From: Frondihabitans australicus
GTDB lineage: Bacteria; Actinomycetota; Actinomycetes; Actinomycetales; Microbacteriaceae
Length of the DNA: 64,000 nt
Reading direction: 5' to 3'
Assembly: GCF_003634555.1 (NCBI RefSeq)
Contig: NZ_RBKS01000001.1
Span: forward strand, 1,054,001-1,118,000
Made by a program: the position numbers and the translations under genes. Positions 8,195 to 17,680 of the stretch are shown here, one piece after another. Positions within the stretch are counted from its first letter, which is position 1; each line of letters starts with the position of its first letter. The notes below the pieces were generated by a model. The model saw only the letters and a program-made list of their open reading frames with translations. It was not told the origin of the DNA and did not search any database.

Positions 8195-9088
8195 TCAGAC
8201 GCTCGCGTGCCGCCCGCGCTTCACCGCGGTGTCGAGCTCGGTGGTGAGGATCTCGGCGAGGTCGCTCAGCATCTCCTCCTCCTCGTCGGTCCACTGCCGC
8301 GGCTCGTGCTCGGTGACGCAGAGAGCGCCGACCGCGTGCTGACCGCCGACGATGAGGGGCACGCCCAGGTAGGCCTCGATGTCGTCCTCGTCGATCGCCG
8401 GGCTGTTCTGCACGAGCGGGTGGGTCCGCGTCTCGTCGATCCGCAGCGGCTGGCGCGACGTGACGGCGAACTGGCAGAAGGAGTGAGTGAGCGGCACGGC
8501 CGTCGGCTTAGTGCCGTCCGGGTCGCGACCGTGCTGGCTGGCGAAAGTTTGCGACTTCATGTCGATCAGCGTGATGATCGACACGGGCGCGTTCAGCATC
8601 TTGGAGGCGAGCGCGGTGAAGCGGTCGAGCGACGGCTCGCCGTCCGGACCGGGCTTGAGCGCCTCCACGGCGGCGAGACGATCGGGATCCGCGAGCACGG
8701 CCTCCGGTGCCTGCTCGATCGGCCCGGGGTGCGCGATCAGGTCGGCGATCGTGTCGAGGAAGCGCTGTGGGTCGACCGGAGACGGCAGGACCGTCCGCGC
8801 GCCGGCGCGGTCGGCGGCGTCCATGCCGTCGATGCTGTCGGCCACGGCGAGGACGGGAGTGTCGGCGGTCGCGCCCGCCGTGATGAGGCGGCCGATGAGC
8901 GCGAGGCCCTGGTCGTCGAGCACCGAGGCGCCCAGGACGATGACGTCGGGCTGCTCCTTCTGCGCGATGCCGAACGCCTCGAACGGGCCCTCGGCGATCT
9001 TCATCTCGTAACCGGCGGGGAGCAGGGCGTACATCGCGGCACGGCGGGTGACCATGTCGCTGTCCACCACGAGGATCTTTCCGGGCAT
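8195..9088 (-). CDS. Pseudo-receiver plus GAF domain protein
   Basis: 297 aa. Residues 1-120 form a CheY-like fold starting KILVVDSD with acidic residues D9 and D11. The site where the phospho-acceptor Asp should be reads DVIVLGASV, with Gly53, and the usual late Lys-Pro is Ser-Pro (LPSPVDP). It therefore should not be phosphorylated in the normal way. Residues about 150-290 form a GAF domain of the type found in sensor proteins (SIITLIDMKSQTFASQHG, SFCQFAVTSRQPLRIDE, YLGVPLI). No kinase, cyclase or DNA-binding domain is attached. It probably senses a ligand or redox state and acts by protein contact. The ATG is preceded by TATGAT at 6-nt spacing. Confidence 0.8.
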   Translation of the reverse strand: MPGKILVVDSDMVTRRAAMYALLPAGYEMKIAEGPFEAFGIAQKEQPDVIVLGASVLDDQGLALIGRLITAGATADTPVLAVADSIDGMDAADRAGARTVLPSPVDPQRFLDTIADLIAHPGPIEQAPEAVLADPDRLAAVEALKPGPDGEPSLDRFTALASKMLNAPVSIITLIDMKSQTFASQHGRDPDGTKPTAVPLTHSFCQFAVTSRQPLRIDETRTHPLVQNSPAIDEDDIEAYLGVPLIVGGQHAVGALCVTEHEPRQWTDEEEEMLSDLAEILTTELDTAVKRGRHASV

Positions 9089-9094
9089 GCCCCG

Positions 9095-9100
9095 ATCATA
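9095..9100 (-). promoter_or_regulatory. -10 box TATGAT, leaderless promoter of the pseudo-receiver/GAF gene
   Basis: Read on the reverse strand, TATGAT is followed by 6 nt and then the ATG at 9088. It is a strong -10 match with no ribosome site. Confidence 0.6.
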
Positions 9101-9175
9101 GATTTTCGGGGGACACCCTGCCCGGCGAACTCGCAGGATCCCGCGAATTCGTGCCCGTCACGTACTCGACACGTG

Positions 9176-9949
9176 TCAGACGACGGGCTTGCGCAGGCGG
9201 TCGAGGCGTGTCTGCCAGAGGCGAAGTCGGCCGGGCTCCTCCGCGAGCGAGGGCCCGTCGATCCACGACGTCGCGATGCGGATGCCGTGCAGCGAGTTGA
9301 CCGCCCAGACCTCGAGCCCGTCGAGCTCGTCGGGCAGCACCTCGTCCTGCACGACCTCGACGCCGAGAGCGGCGGCGAGTGTCACCAGCGACGACTCGGT
9401 GACGCTCGGCAGGCGCGGAACGTCGGGTGCCACCTGGCGGAGCACGTCGCCCCGCCACCACACCAGCGATGAGTAGTTTCCCTCGACGACGGCGCCGTCG
9501 GCCGAGAGGATCACGGCCTCGTCGGCTCCTGCGCCCTGGGCCTCGTCGCGCAGCGTCGCGAGACGGTCGAGGTCGGGGCCCTTGACGGTCGGCCGGGAAC
9601 GCGGGTCGTGCGAGGCCGTCACGAGACGCACCGTGTCGCTCGTGGCGGCGGCGGGGCGCAGGAGCAGCCGGAACGTGCCGTCGCGCAGCTCGACGCGGGG
9701 CGACCACGCCCCCTCGACCGGAAGAGCCGCCATCGCCGCCGTCCAGAACTCGGCGGCCTCGTCCGTGCGATCGGGAGCCTCGCTGCCGACGCCCGCCAGG
9801 AACCGGATGCGGTGAGGCTCGAGGGCCAGGACGGTGCCGTCGACGAGGAGCCACGAGTCGGCGACGGCGACGAGGCCGGGCCCCTGCAGCGACGCTCGGG
9901 TCTGCCTCAGGCGGCCGTCGTGGAACTCGAGGACTCCGCCGCTGCTCAT
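9176..9949 (-). CDS. pabC: Aminodeoxychorismate lyase (class IV aminotransferase fold)
   Basis: 257-aa PLP enzyme that converts 4-amino-4-deoxychorismate to p-aminobenzoate and pyruvate for folate synthesis. The Schiff-base lysine is K123 (TVKGPDLDRL) and the cofactor glutamate is E156 (VVEGNYSSLVWW). The N-terminal VADSWLLVDGTVLALEPHR motif is typical of this actinobacterial branch. The reading frame is open far upstream, but ATG 9949 is preferred because homologous sequence begins soon after it and a TAGGGT box lies 7 nt upstream. It is divergent from pabB, the previous step in the pathway. Confidence 0.87.
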   Translation of the reverse strand: MSSGGVLEFHDGRLRQTRASLQGPGLVAVADSWLLVDGTVLALEPHRIRFLAGVGSEAPDRTDEAAEFWTAAMAALPVEGAWSPRVELRDGTFRLLLRPAAATSDTVRLVTASHDPRSRPTVKGPDLDRLATLRDEAQGAGADEAVILSADGAVVEGNYSSLVWWRGDVLRQVAPDVPRLPSVTESSLVTLAAALGVEVVQDEVLPDELDGLEVWAVNSLHGIRIATSWIDGPSLAEEPGRLRLWQTRLDRLRKPVV

Positions 9950-9962
9950 ACGATCAACCCTA
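9949..9962. promoter_or_regulatory. Overlapping divergent -10 boxes of pabC and pabB
   Basis: Only 12 bp separate the two start codons. On the forward strand TACGAT (9949-9954) lies 7 nt before ATG 9962 of pabB. On the reverse strand TAGGGT (9962-9957) lies 7 nt before ATG 9949 of pabC. Each -10 box overlaps the other gene's start codon, so both mRNAs are probably leaderless and their promoters should interfere. Confidence 0.6.
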
Positions 9963-11353
9963 TGCGTCCCCTCGTCCGCACGACCCTGCCCGGCTGGCTG
10001 CCGGCCGAGGAGGTCGTGCGGGCGCTCGCGCCGACCGGCGACGTCGTCTGGCTCGACGCCGGCGCGGCGAGCGATCGGGCGGGCGCCGCGACTCCTGACG
10101 GCTATCCGGAGCGATCGCTGGTCGGCTGGGGCTCGCGCACGCTGACCGCCTCGGTGCGCGACGAGGGCGCGGTCGAGGCGGCCTGGGCGACGATCCACGC
10201 CTCGATGGCGGGCGACGTGCGGGCCGGGTCGCAGGATCCCGACCCGCTCGGCTGGTGGGGAGCGCTCGGCTACGGGGTCGCCGCGGCCACGCTCGGGGAG
10301 GGGTCGCGGACGTGGGCCGCCTCGCTCGGCGACCCGACTGCTCCTGATGTCGCCCTGATCGAGGTCGACCGAGCCCTCGTCTTCGACCACGGGACGGGAA
10401 CGGTCACCCTCGTCACTTGGGGAGAGCACGACGCCTGGCGCCGACGGGTCGAGGGCTGGTGGGCCGATGCGGTCACCCGCGGTGTCGGGCCGATCGACGT
10501 GCCGGTCGCGCCCGCCCGAACCGCCGTCTGGCGGGACACGGCCGAGACCTACCTCGACCTCGTCGACCGCTGCCTCGGCGCGATCCACGACGGCGACGCC
10601 TTCGTGATGTGCCTGACGACCTCGGTCGCGGTCGACGGCGTGGACGAGTCGGACCTCGACGTCTACGCGAGGCTCCGCAGGCTGTCGCCCGCGCCGCGCG
10701 CCTCGTTCTCGCGGCTGGGCGGGGTGTCGCTGCTGTCGTCGTCGCCCGAGACGTTCCTCCGCGTCGGGAGGGACGGAGTGGTCGAGAGCGCGCCGATCAA
10801 GGGGACGAGGGCGCGTTCCGCGGATCCTGCGACCGACCGAGTCCTTGCCGTCGAGCTGGGCGGTGACGTCAAGGAACGCGCTGAGAACCTCATGATCGTC
10901 GACCTCATGCGGAACGACCTCTCGCGCATCGCCGTGCCCGGAAGCGTCGAGGTGCCCGCGCTCTTCGAGGTGCGCAGCTACGCCCAGGCGCACCAGCTCG
11001 TCTCCACGGTCCGTGCCAGGCGGGCGCAGGATGCGACGTCGGCCGCCGTGGTCCGCGCGGCGTTCCCGCCCGGGTCGATGACGGGTGCGCCGAAGCACAG
11101 CGTCGTCTCCTTCCTCGCCGCCTGGGAGACCGGACCTCGCGGCCTCTACTCGGGAGCCGTGGGGCGGCTGGGGTTCGACGGCTCGGTCGACCTCGCCGTG
11201 GTGATCCGGTCGATCGTGCTGGAGCACTCGTCGGGCAGGGCGACGGTCGGCGTGGGCGGGGGAGTCACGGCCCTCTCGGATCCTGCTGCCGAGCTCGAGG
11301 AGGTCCGCACCAAGGCGAGAGCGCCGCTGGCCGCGCTCGGGGCGGTAATCTAG
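9962..11353 (+). CDS. pabB: Aminodeoxychorismate synthase component I
   Basis: 463-aa chorismate-binding enzyme that, with a glutamine amidotransferase partner, makes 4-amino-4-deoxychorismate for folate. The motif PIKGTRAR (not PIAGT) marks it as PabB rather than anthranilate synthase Trp[15 protein letters not shown] and [11 protein letters not shown] are the late active-site blocks. The open frame extends upstream across pabC, but ATG 9962 has a -10 box at leaderless spacing and gives a normal length. The amidotransferase (PabA) is not in the window. Confidence 0.88.
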   Translation: MRPLVRTTLPGWLPAEEVVRALAPTGDVVWLDAGAASDRAGAATPDGYPERSLVGWGSRTLTASVRDEGAVEAAWATIHASMAGDVRAGSQDPDPLGWWGALGYGVAAATLGEGSRTWAASLGDPTAPDVALIEVDRALVFDHGTGTVTLVTWGEHDAWRRRVEGWWADAVTRGVGPIDVPVAPARTAVWRDTAETYLDLVDRCLGAIHDGDAFVMCLTTSVAVDGVDESDLDVYARLRRLSPAPRASFSRLGGVSLLSSSPETFLRVGRDGVVESAPIKGTRARSADPATDRVLAVELGGDVKERAENLMIVDLMRNDLSRIAVPGSVEVPALFEVRSYAQAHQLVSTVRARRAQDATSAAVVRAAFPPGSMTGAPKHSVVSFLAAWETGPRGLYSGAVGRLGFDGSVDLAVVIRSIVLEHSSGRATVGVGGGVTALSDPAAELEEVRTKARAPLAALGAVI

Positions 11354-11445
11354 ACCTTCGGGCCTCGGACGCCTTTCTGCGCCTCCGCTCGCCGGGCCCC
11401 GATCCCGGGCTCCTCGCCCGCCCCAGACCTGAAGTGAGAGTATTC

Positions 11446-14034
11446 GTGGCACCAGAGCACGACCAGTCCGCGCCCGTGACCGAGGCCCCCTCGGAGCGCG
11501 ACTACGACTTCGTCGCCATCCAGAAGAAGTGGCAGGCGATCTGGGAGGAGCGTCAGCCCTTCACCGTCGCGAACGAGGGCGACAACCGCCCGCGCAAGTA
11601 CGTGATGGACATGTTCTCGTACCCGTCGGGCGACCTGCACATGGGTCACGCCGAGGCGTTCGCGTTCGGCGACATCGTCGCGCGGTACTGGCGCCAGCAG
11701 GGCTTCCAGGTGCTGCACCCGGTCGGCTGGGACTCGTTCGGCCTGCCCGCCGAGAACGCCGCCATCAAGCGTGGCACCGACCCGCGCGAGTGGACCTACG
11801 CCAACATCGACCAGCAGCGCGCCGCCATGAAGGCCTACGGCGTCTCGGTCGACTGGACCCGCGAGATCCACACCTCCGACCCCGAGTACTACAAGTGGAA
11901 CCAGTGGCTGTTCCTCAAGATGTACGAGAAGGGCCTGGCGTACCGCAAGGACTCGTGGGTGAACTGGGACCCGGTCGACCAGACCGTCCTCGCCAACGAG
12001 CAGGTGCTCGCCGACGGCACGTCCGACCGCTCGGGCGCCGTCGTGGTCAAGAAGAAGCTCACGCAGTGGTACTTCAAGATCACCGACTACGCCGACCGGC
12101 TGCTCGACGACCTCAACCAGCTCGAGGGCTCGTGGCCCGCGAAGGTGCTGGCCATGCAGCGCAACTGGATCGGCCGCTCGGTCGGAGCCGACGTCGAATT
12201 CTCGGTCGAGGGCCGTGCCGACCGCGTCACGGTGTTCACCACGCGCCCCGACACGCTCTACGGCGTGACGTTCATGGTCGTCGCGCCCGAGTCCGACCTG
12301 GCGGCCGAGCTGGTGGCGGGGCAGGACGACGAGCAGATCCGCGCCGAGTTCCAGACCTTCCTCACCGAGGTGCAGAAGTCGTCCGAGATCGAGCGCATGG
12401 TCGCCGATCGCCCGAAGAACGGCGTGTTCCTCGGCCGCTGGGCGACGAACCCCCTGACCGGCGACCGGATCCCGATCTGGGCCGCCGACTACGTGCTGGC
12501 CGACTACGGTCACGGCGCGGTCATGGCCGTGCCGGCGCACGACCAGCGCGACCTCGACTTCGCGCGCAAGTACGACCTGCCGGTGCGCGTCGTCGTCGAC
12601 GTCAACGCGCCCGTCACCGGCGTCATCCCCGCGCTGGAGCTCGACGAGAACGGCCAGGCGATCCTGCCCGACGACCTCGAGCCGTCCGACCCCGCCGTCA
12701 CCGGCGAGGCCCTGGCGGGCGAGGGTCGGCTCATGAACTCCGGTCCGTTCACCGGCCTGTCGAAGGCGAACGCGATCAAGCGGATCACCGAGGCGCTCGA
12801 GGCGTCGGGTGACGGCCGCGCCGCGAAGACGTACCGCCTGCGCGACTGGCTGATCTCCAGGCAGCGCTTCTGGGGCACGCCGATCCCGATCATCCACGGT
12901 GCCGACGGCACCGAGATCCCCGTGCCCGAGGACCAGCTGCCGGTCGTCCTGCCGTCGACCGAGGGCCTCGACCTCAAGCCGAAGGGCCAGTCGCCCCTCG
13001 GTGCGGCGACGTCGTGGGTCGAGGTGCCCGACCCGCGCGACGGTTCGCCGGCGCTCCGCGACCCCGACACGATGGACACCTTCGTCGACTCGTCGTGGTA
13101 TTACCTGCGCTACCTGAACCCGAACGACGACACGCGCGCCTTCGACCCGGCGCAGGCCGACAAGTGGGCTCCGGTCGACCAGTACGTCGGCGGCGTCGAG
13201 CACGCGATCCTGCACCTCCTGTACGCGCGCTTCATCACGAAGGTCCTGTTCGACCTCGGCTACGTGAACTTCACAGAGCCCTTCAGCGCCCTGCTGAACC
13301 AGGGCATGGTGCTCTCCGGCGGCTCGAAGATGTCGAAGTCGAAGGGCGGAGTGAACCTGAGCGACGAGCTCGCCGAGCACGGCGTCGACGCGATCCGCCT
13401 CACCATGGCGTTCGCGGGCCCCCCGGAGGACGACATCAACTGGGAGGACGTCTCGCCCGCCGGTGCCGCGAAGTTCCTCGCGCGCGCTTTCCGCCTCGCG
13501 GTGGACGTCACGTCGTCGCCCGACGCCGTCTGGGCGGACGGCGACCAGGCCCTGCGTCGTCAGACCCACCGCTTCCTCTCCGAGGCGCCCGGCCTCGTCG
13601 AGGCGTTCAAGTTCAACGTCGTCGTCGCGCGCCTCATGGAGCTCGTGAACGCGATCCGCAAGGTCGTCGACTCGGGTGCCGGTCCCGCCGATCCGGCCGT
13701 TCGCGAGGCGACCGAGACCGTGACTCTCGCCCTCTCGCTCTTCTCGCCCTACACGGCGAGCGAGATGTGGGAGCGCCTCGGCTACGACTCCGACGTGTCG
13801 GCCTTCGGCTGGCGCAAGGCCGACCCGACGCTGCTCGTCGAGACCAGCGTGACCGCGATCATCCAGGTCAACGGGAAGGTCCGCGACCGCGTCGACGTGT
13901 CCCCGAAGATCGCCTCCGACGAGCTGGAGGCACTCGCCCGGTCATCCGCGGCCGTGCAGCGCGCCGTGGGCGACAAGGAGATCGTGAACGTGATCGTGCG
14001 GGCGCCGCGCCTGGTCAACATCGCGGTCAAGTAG
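11446..14034 (+). CDS. leuS: Leucyl-tRNA synthetase
   Basis: About 862-aa class Ia synthetase. The HIGH signature appears as [10 protein letters not shown] and the KMSKS signature as SKMSKSKGG near residue 630. Between them lie the CP1 editing domain ([18 protein letters not shown]) and a zinc-free connective region. GTG 11446 is preferred because GAAGTGAGAG can act as a ribosome site and the product then starts MAPEHDQ. GTG 11434, 12 bp upstream in frame, is the alternative. The 92 bp after pabB hold no T-box or other recognisable leader. Confidence 0.95.
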   Translation: MAPEHDQSAPVTEAPSERDYDFVAIQKKWQAIWEERQPFTVANEGDNRPRKYVMDMFSYPSGDLHMGHAEAFAFGDIVARYWRQQGFQVLHPVGWDSFGLPAENAAIKRGTDPREWTYANIDQQRAAMKAYGVSVDWTREIHTSDPEYYKWNQWLFLKMYEKGLAYRKDSWVNWDPVDQTVLANEQVLADGTSDRSGAVVVKKKLTQWYFKITDYADRLLDDLNQLEGSWPAKVLAMQRNWIGRSVGADVEFSVEGRADRVTVFTTRPDTLYGVTFMVVAPESDLAAELVAGQDDEQIRAEFQTFLTEVQKSSEIERMVADRPKNGVFLGRWATNPLTGDRIPIWAADYVLADYGHGAVMAVPAHDQRDLDFARKYDLPVRVVVDVNAPVTGVIPALELDENGQAILPDDLEPSDPAVTGEALAGEGRLMNSGPFTGLSKANAIKRITEALEASGDGRAAKTYRLRDWLISRQRFWGTPIPIIHGADGTEIPVPEDQLPVVLPSTEGLDLKPKGQSPLGAATSWVEVPDPRDGSPALRDPDTMDTFVDSSWYYLRYLNPNDDTRAFDPAQADKWAPVDQYVGGVEHAILHLLYARFITKVLFDLGYVNFTEPFSALLNQGMVLSGGSKMSKSKGGVNLSDELAEHGVDAIRLTMAFAGPPEDDINWEDVSPAGAAKFLARAFRLAVDVTSSPDAVWADGDQALRRQTHRFLSEAPGLVEAFKFNVVVARLMELVNAIRKVVDSGAGPADPAVREATETVTLALSLFSPYTASEMWERLGYDSDVSAFGWRKADPTLLVETSVTAIIQVNGKVRDRVDVSPKIASDELEALARSSAAVQRAVGDKEIVNVIVRAPRLVNIAVK

Positions 14035-14059
14035 GCCGCCGCTCCTCCACACCCACCGC

Positions 14060-14087
14060 GGGCCGCCTCTTCTCCACAGGGCGGCCC
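14060..14087 (+). terminator. Possible terminator after leuS
   Basis: GGGCCGCC (14060-14067) and GGCGGCCC (14080-14087) form an 8-bp GC-rich hairpin with a 12-nt loop, 26 bp after the leuS stop. No U-tract follows, so it is weak as an intrinsic terminator by itself. Confidence 0.4.
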
Positions 14088-14119
14088 GTCGGCGTGACGG
14101 GCCTCGCCCGCGAGGCGTC

Positions 14120-14125
14120 TAGCGT
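14120..14125 (+). promoter_or_regulatory. -10 box TAGCGT, leaderless comEA promoter
   Basis: TAGCGT, 6 nt, then ATG 14132 of comEA. The layout and hexamer are identical to those at proS. Confidence 0.6.
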
Positions 14126-14131
14126 CTCGGC

Positions 14132-14875
14132 ATGCCAGATGCCGAATCGTCGCTCCCTCCGTCCGTCCCTGCAGTCCCCGGCCGCCGCCACGTCGGGGTC
14201 GTCCGCCTGCCGCGAGCACGCGACCATCGTGAGCCCGGGTCGGCGCCGCGGTGGCGGATCGGCGTCGGCGCAGCCGTCATCGCCGTGCTGGTGCTGCTCG
14301 GCGTCGGCGTGATCGTCTCCGCCGTCTCGAGCGCCTCCGCGTCCACGGGCGGCGACGTCGCCGCCCGGTCCGAGCGGTCAGGTGATCCGGTGGCCTGGGC
14401 GACGCCGTCCTCTCCGGCGACGGCTCCGGCGAAGGCGACCGTGTTCGTCCACATCCTGGGCCGCGTGGCCAAGCCCGGGCTCTACGAGGTGGCCTCCGAC
14501 GCCCGGGCCGTCGACGTCGTCACCGCGGCCGGCGGATTCACCGCGAAGGCCGATCCGGCGTCGGTGAACCTCGCCCGACCCGTCGTCGACGGCGAGCAGA
14601 TCGTCGTGGTGGCGGAGGGGGAGGCGGTGCCGGCGCAGGCTCAGGTCGAGGGAGCCTCCGCGGCTCCTGCGACCCCCACAGCGCCCGTCGACCTCAACAG
14701 CGCCGACGAGGCTGCGCTCGAGACGCTGCCGGGTGTCGGCCCGGCGACGGCGAAGGCGATCCTCGACTGGCGCGAGCAGAACGGCCGCTTCGCGTCGGTC
14801 GACGACCTGCTCGACGTCACGGGAATCGGCGACAAGAAGCTCGAGCGTCTCCGCGACGCGGTGACGGTGCGGTGA
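14132..14875 (+). CDS. comEA: Competence protein ComEA, DNA-binding helix-hairpin-helix
   Basis: 247 aa. One membrane segment near residues 48-68 (IGVGAAVIAVLVLLGVGVIV) anchors the protein. A SLBB domain (VFVHILGRVAKPGLYEVASD, about 103-150) and a Thr/Pro/Ala linker follow. Two helix-hairpin-helix motifs end the chain (VDLNSADEAALETLPGVGPA, then GIGDKKLERL). ComEA binds double-stranded DNA at the outer face and passes it to ComEC. It lies 3 bp upstream of comEC. The linker contains a copy of GMTCCTGCGMCC at 14663-14674, spelling Ala-Pro-Ala-Thr with GCT-CCT-GCG-ACC. Confidence 0.9.
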   Translation: MPDAESSLPPSVPAVPGRRHVGVVRLPRARDHREPGSAPRWRIGVGAAVIAVLVLLGVGVIVSAVSSASASTGGDVAARSERSGDPVAWATPSSPATAPAKATVFVHILGRVAKPGLYEVASDARAVDVVTAAGGFTAKADPASVNLARPVVDGEQIVVVAEGEAVPAQAQVEGASAAPATPTAPVDLNSADEAALETLPGVGPATAKAILDWREQNGRFASVDDLLDVTGIGDKKLERLRDAVTVR

Positions 14876-14878
14876 GCC

Positions 14879-17680
14879 GTGATCGACCTGCGGCTCGCCG
14901 CACCCGCCGCCGTGACGTGGGCAGGCCTCGTCGTGGTGCTGCCGACGCCGGGGCTCGTCGGCGGGGCGGCTCTGATCGCAGGAGCAACGGCAGCGGCCTC
15001 CCTCACCGGGGCGCTCGTCCTCCGGCACCGCCGTCTCGTCGGCTCGCTGGCGGCTGTGCTCGCCCTGGTCGCGGTGTGCGGTGCGGCTGCGGCGACCGCC
15101 TTCACCGCGGTCTGCCTGCACCTCCCGCTCCGCGAGCCGGGCGCGCTCGACAGACCCGTGACTGCGACCCTGCACGGCACGGTGTCCGCGCAGCCGTCCC
15201 GCGCGGACGGAAGCCTGCGGATAACCGCGGACGGGCTCTCGGTGCGCGGCCGCGTCACGAGCGTAGATCTGCCGGTGCTCGTCACGGGGTTGACGCCGTC
15301 GACGGCGTCTCAGGTGCCCGGGGTGGGGGATCGCGTCGTCGTGACGGGGCGGCTGGCGAGGGCGGATGACGGGGGAGACCTGGCGGCATTCCTCGACGCG
15401 GCGCCCGAACGTGGGCAGATCGGCGTGACGGTGGAGCACCGGGCGACGGGCGTGCAGGAGGTCGCCGCGCGGCTCCGGGAGTCGTACCGTCACGTGACCG
15501 AGCGGCTTCCGGGCGACGGGGGCGCCTTGCTCCCGGGTCTCAGCGTCGGCGACACGTCTCGGGTCGACGAATCCCTCGACGCCGACATGACGTCGTCGTC
15601 GCTCAGCCACCTGACCGCCGTGTCGGGCGCGAATTGCGCGGTGGTGGTGGGAGCGACCCTGCTGGCGGGCGGACTCGTGCGGATCCCGCGGCCCGTGCGG
15701 CTGGCCCTCGCCGGCGCGACGCTCGCAGGCTTCGTCGTCCTGGTGACCCCCGATCCGAGCGTCCTCCGCGCCGCCGTGATGGCGGCCGTCGCCCTCGCCC
15801 TCCTCGCCGCGGGTCGGCCGGTGCAGGGGTTGCCGATGCTGTCGCTCGCCGTGCTCGTCCTGCTCGTCGCCGACCCGTGGACGGCACGGTCCTACGGCTC
15901 CGCGCTGTCCGTCCTCGCCACCGGCGGGCTCCTGATCCTCGCACGACCGCTGGCGCGGCTCCTCGCCCGAGTCATGCCCGACGGACTCGCCGTCGCTCTC
16001 GCCGTGCCGACCGCGGCGCAGCTCGCCTGCCAGCCGCTCCTGCTCACGCTGAGTCCGCAGCTGCCGCTGCTCGGAGTCCTGGCGAACCTGCTGGCGGAGC
16101 CCGCCGCGCCGGTGGCGACGCTCCTGGGCCTCGTCGCGTGTCTGCTCTCGACGGTGTGGCCCGCGGCGTCTCTCGCGGTCGCCGCGGTGGCGTGGCTGCC
16201 GGCGACCTGGATCGCGGCGGTGGCACGGCTCACGGCCGCGATCCCGGCCGGTTCCGTCGACTGGGGTGCGTCCTGGCCGGCGATCGGCCTGTCCGTACTC
16301 CTCGCCGGCCTCGTCTGCGCCGTGCTCCTGACGACCCCCTACCGTCGGAGCAGACGCCTGGCGGTCGCCGCGCTGCTCGTCGTCGCACTGCCGCTGGGCG
16401 CAGTCGTCACGGGGCGCGAGATCGGGAGACGCGCGTCGTTCCCCGCGGACTGGCGCATGGTCCAGTGCGATGTGGGCCAGGGCGACGCGAACCTGATCCG
16501 AGACTCGGGCAGGGTGGCGCTCGTCGACACCGGCGACGACGAGCGCCTGCTCCAGCGATGCCTGGACCTCGTCGGTGTCCGGCGGATCGACCTCCTCGTC
16601 CTGACCCACTTCGATCAGGATCACATCGGTGCCTCTCCCGTCCTGGCGGGGCGCATCGGCGACCTGCTCGTCGGGCCGAGCGACGGCCCCGCAGCCGATC
16701 GGCTCGTGGCCGGACTCCGGGCGGACCACGTCGTCCACGCCACGCCGGGCATGAGCTTCGGGCTGGGGGAGCTGGCCCTGACGGTGCTCTGGCCACCGGC
16801 AGGCACACCGCCGGGCAACCAGGCCAGCGTGGTGCTGGGTGTCGCGCCCGCCCGATCCTGCGCCCTATGCCTCACCGCGCTCATGCTGGGCGACCTCGGC
16901 GAGAAGGAGCAGCGGCGCCTCGTGGGCCGTACGGCACTCGGCCCGCTCGACGTCGTCAAGGTCTCGCACCACGGATCCCGCGACCAGGACCCCGACCTCT
17001 ATCGGTGCGTGCGAGCCCGCATCGCGCTGATCGGGGTCGGCACACCGAACCCGTACGGTCACCCGACGCCCGAGACGCTGCGGGTGCTTCGCGGCGCAGG
17101 ATCCGAGGTGCTCCGCTCCGACCGCGACGGCACGGTCGTGCTCTCCACGGCCAGGGGTGCCGAAGGAGGCCCCGCGCGCATCGATGTCTGGCGGGCCGGC
17201 GGCCGCCCGGTGTCGGCTGCGGCCCGTAGGCTGGGAGGCGTTCCCGCGGCGGTCGCGGGCGGCAGCACGGGGCCGGTCTCCCCGGTGAAGGCGGGGTCGG
17301 AGAGTGCCAGCGAGAGGTTCGGGGGGAGCAGCCGCGGGCGGCTCACGCTCGTCGGCGCGCGGATCGGCTGCCAAGGCGAAGGTGACGATCGACCAGGTCT
17401 CCTGGGATCGAATCCGTCCGGCGCGAGTCGTGCTCGTCTCGGGGCCCGAGCAGTTCCTCGCCGATCGCGCGATCCGCCAGCTCCGCGACCAGCTCGTCGC
17501 CGAAGACCCGAGTCTCGAGGTGAACGACCTCGAGGCCGACCACTACGCCCCGGGCGAGCTGATCACGCTCGCGAGCCCGTCGCTCTTCGCCGAGCCGCGG
17601 CTGATCAGGGTCTCCTCGGTCGAGAAGTGCACCGACGCGTTCCTCGACGAGACGCTCCAATACCTCCAGGAGCCCGCTGA
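14879..17680 (+). CDS. comEC: ComEC/Rec2 DNA-uptake channel protein with C-terminal MBL domain
   Basis: GTG at 14879 gives 933 residues. The N-terminus has several hydrophobic segments. The Competence domain spans about 200-480 (LTAVSGANCAVVVG, then many helices) and forms the DNA channel. A metallo-beta-lactamase-like domain follows (CDVGQGDANLI, LTHFDQDHIG, KVSHHGSRDQDP). Homology should end near residue 780. The frame then runs on without a stop and overlaps holA by 377 bp; this tail is Arg/Pro/Gly-rich and not conserved-looking. Either the true stop was lost by mutation or a frameshift (real or sequencing) lies near 17200. Confidence 0.85.
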   Translation: MIDLRLAAPAAVTWAGLVVVLPTPGLVGGAALIAGATAAASLTGALVLRHRRLVGSLAAVLALVAVCGAAAATAFTAVCLHLPLREPGALDRPVTATLHGTVSAQPSRADGSLRITADGLSVRGRVTSVDLPVLVTGLTPSTASQVPGVGDRVVVTGRLARADDGGDLAAFLDAAPERGQIGVTVEHRATGVQEVAARLRESYRHVTERLPGDGGALLPGLSVGDTSRVDESLDADMTSSSLSHLTAVSGANCAVVVGATLLAGGLVRIPRPVRLALAGATLAGFVVLVTPDPSVLRAAVMAAVALALLAAGRPVQGLPMLSLAVLVLLVADPWTARSYGSALSVLATGGLLILARPLARLLARVMPDGLAVALAVPTAAQLACQPLLLTLSPQLPLLGVLANLLAEPAAPVATLLGLVACLLSTVWPAASLAVAAVAWLPATWIAAVARLTAAIPAGSVDWGASWPAIGLSVLLAGLVCAVLLTTPYRRSRRLAVAALLVVALPLGAVVTGREIGRRASFPADWRMVQCDVGQGDANLIRDSGRVALVDTGDDERLLQRCLDLVGVRRIDLLVLTHFDQDHIGASPVLAGRIGDLLVGPSDGPAADRLVAGLRADHVVHATPGMSFGLGELALTVLWPPAGTPPGNQASVVLGVAPARSCALCLTALMLGDLGEKEQRRLVGRTALGPLDVVKVSHHGSRDQDPDLYRCVRARIALIGVGTPNPYGHPTPETLRVLRGAGSEVLRSDRDGTVVLSTARGAEGGPARIDVWRAGGRPVSAAARRLGGVPAAVAGGSTGPVSPVKAGSESASERFGGSSRGRLTLVGARIGCQGEGDDRPGLLGSNPSGASRARLGARAVPRRSRDPPAPRPARRRRPESRGERPRGRPLRPGRADHAREPVALRRAAADQGLLGREVHRRVPRRDAPIPPGAR
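17227..17232 (+). promoter_or_regulatory. Possible -10 box TAGGCT upstream of holA
   Basis: TAGGCTGGGAGG inside the comEC 3' tail resembles the -10 boxes seen before other genes here. It would place a transcript start about 64 bp before the holA GTG. It is supported by sequence similarity only. Confidence 0.3.

Noticed and set aside
11354-11445. T-box or riboswitch before leuS
   Set aside because: The spacer is only 92 bp, with no T-box sequence or specifier loop.
9176-11452. 758-aa reverse-strand ORF covering pabB
   Set aside because: Only its last 257 codons look like a protein family (PabC). The rest is the shadow of pabB in a high-GC genome.
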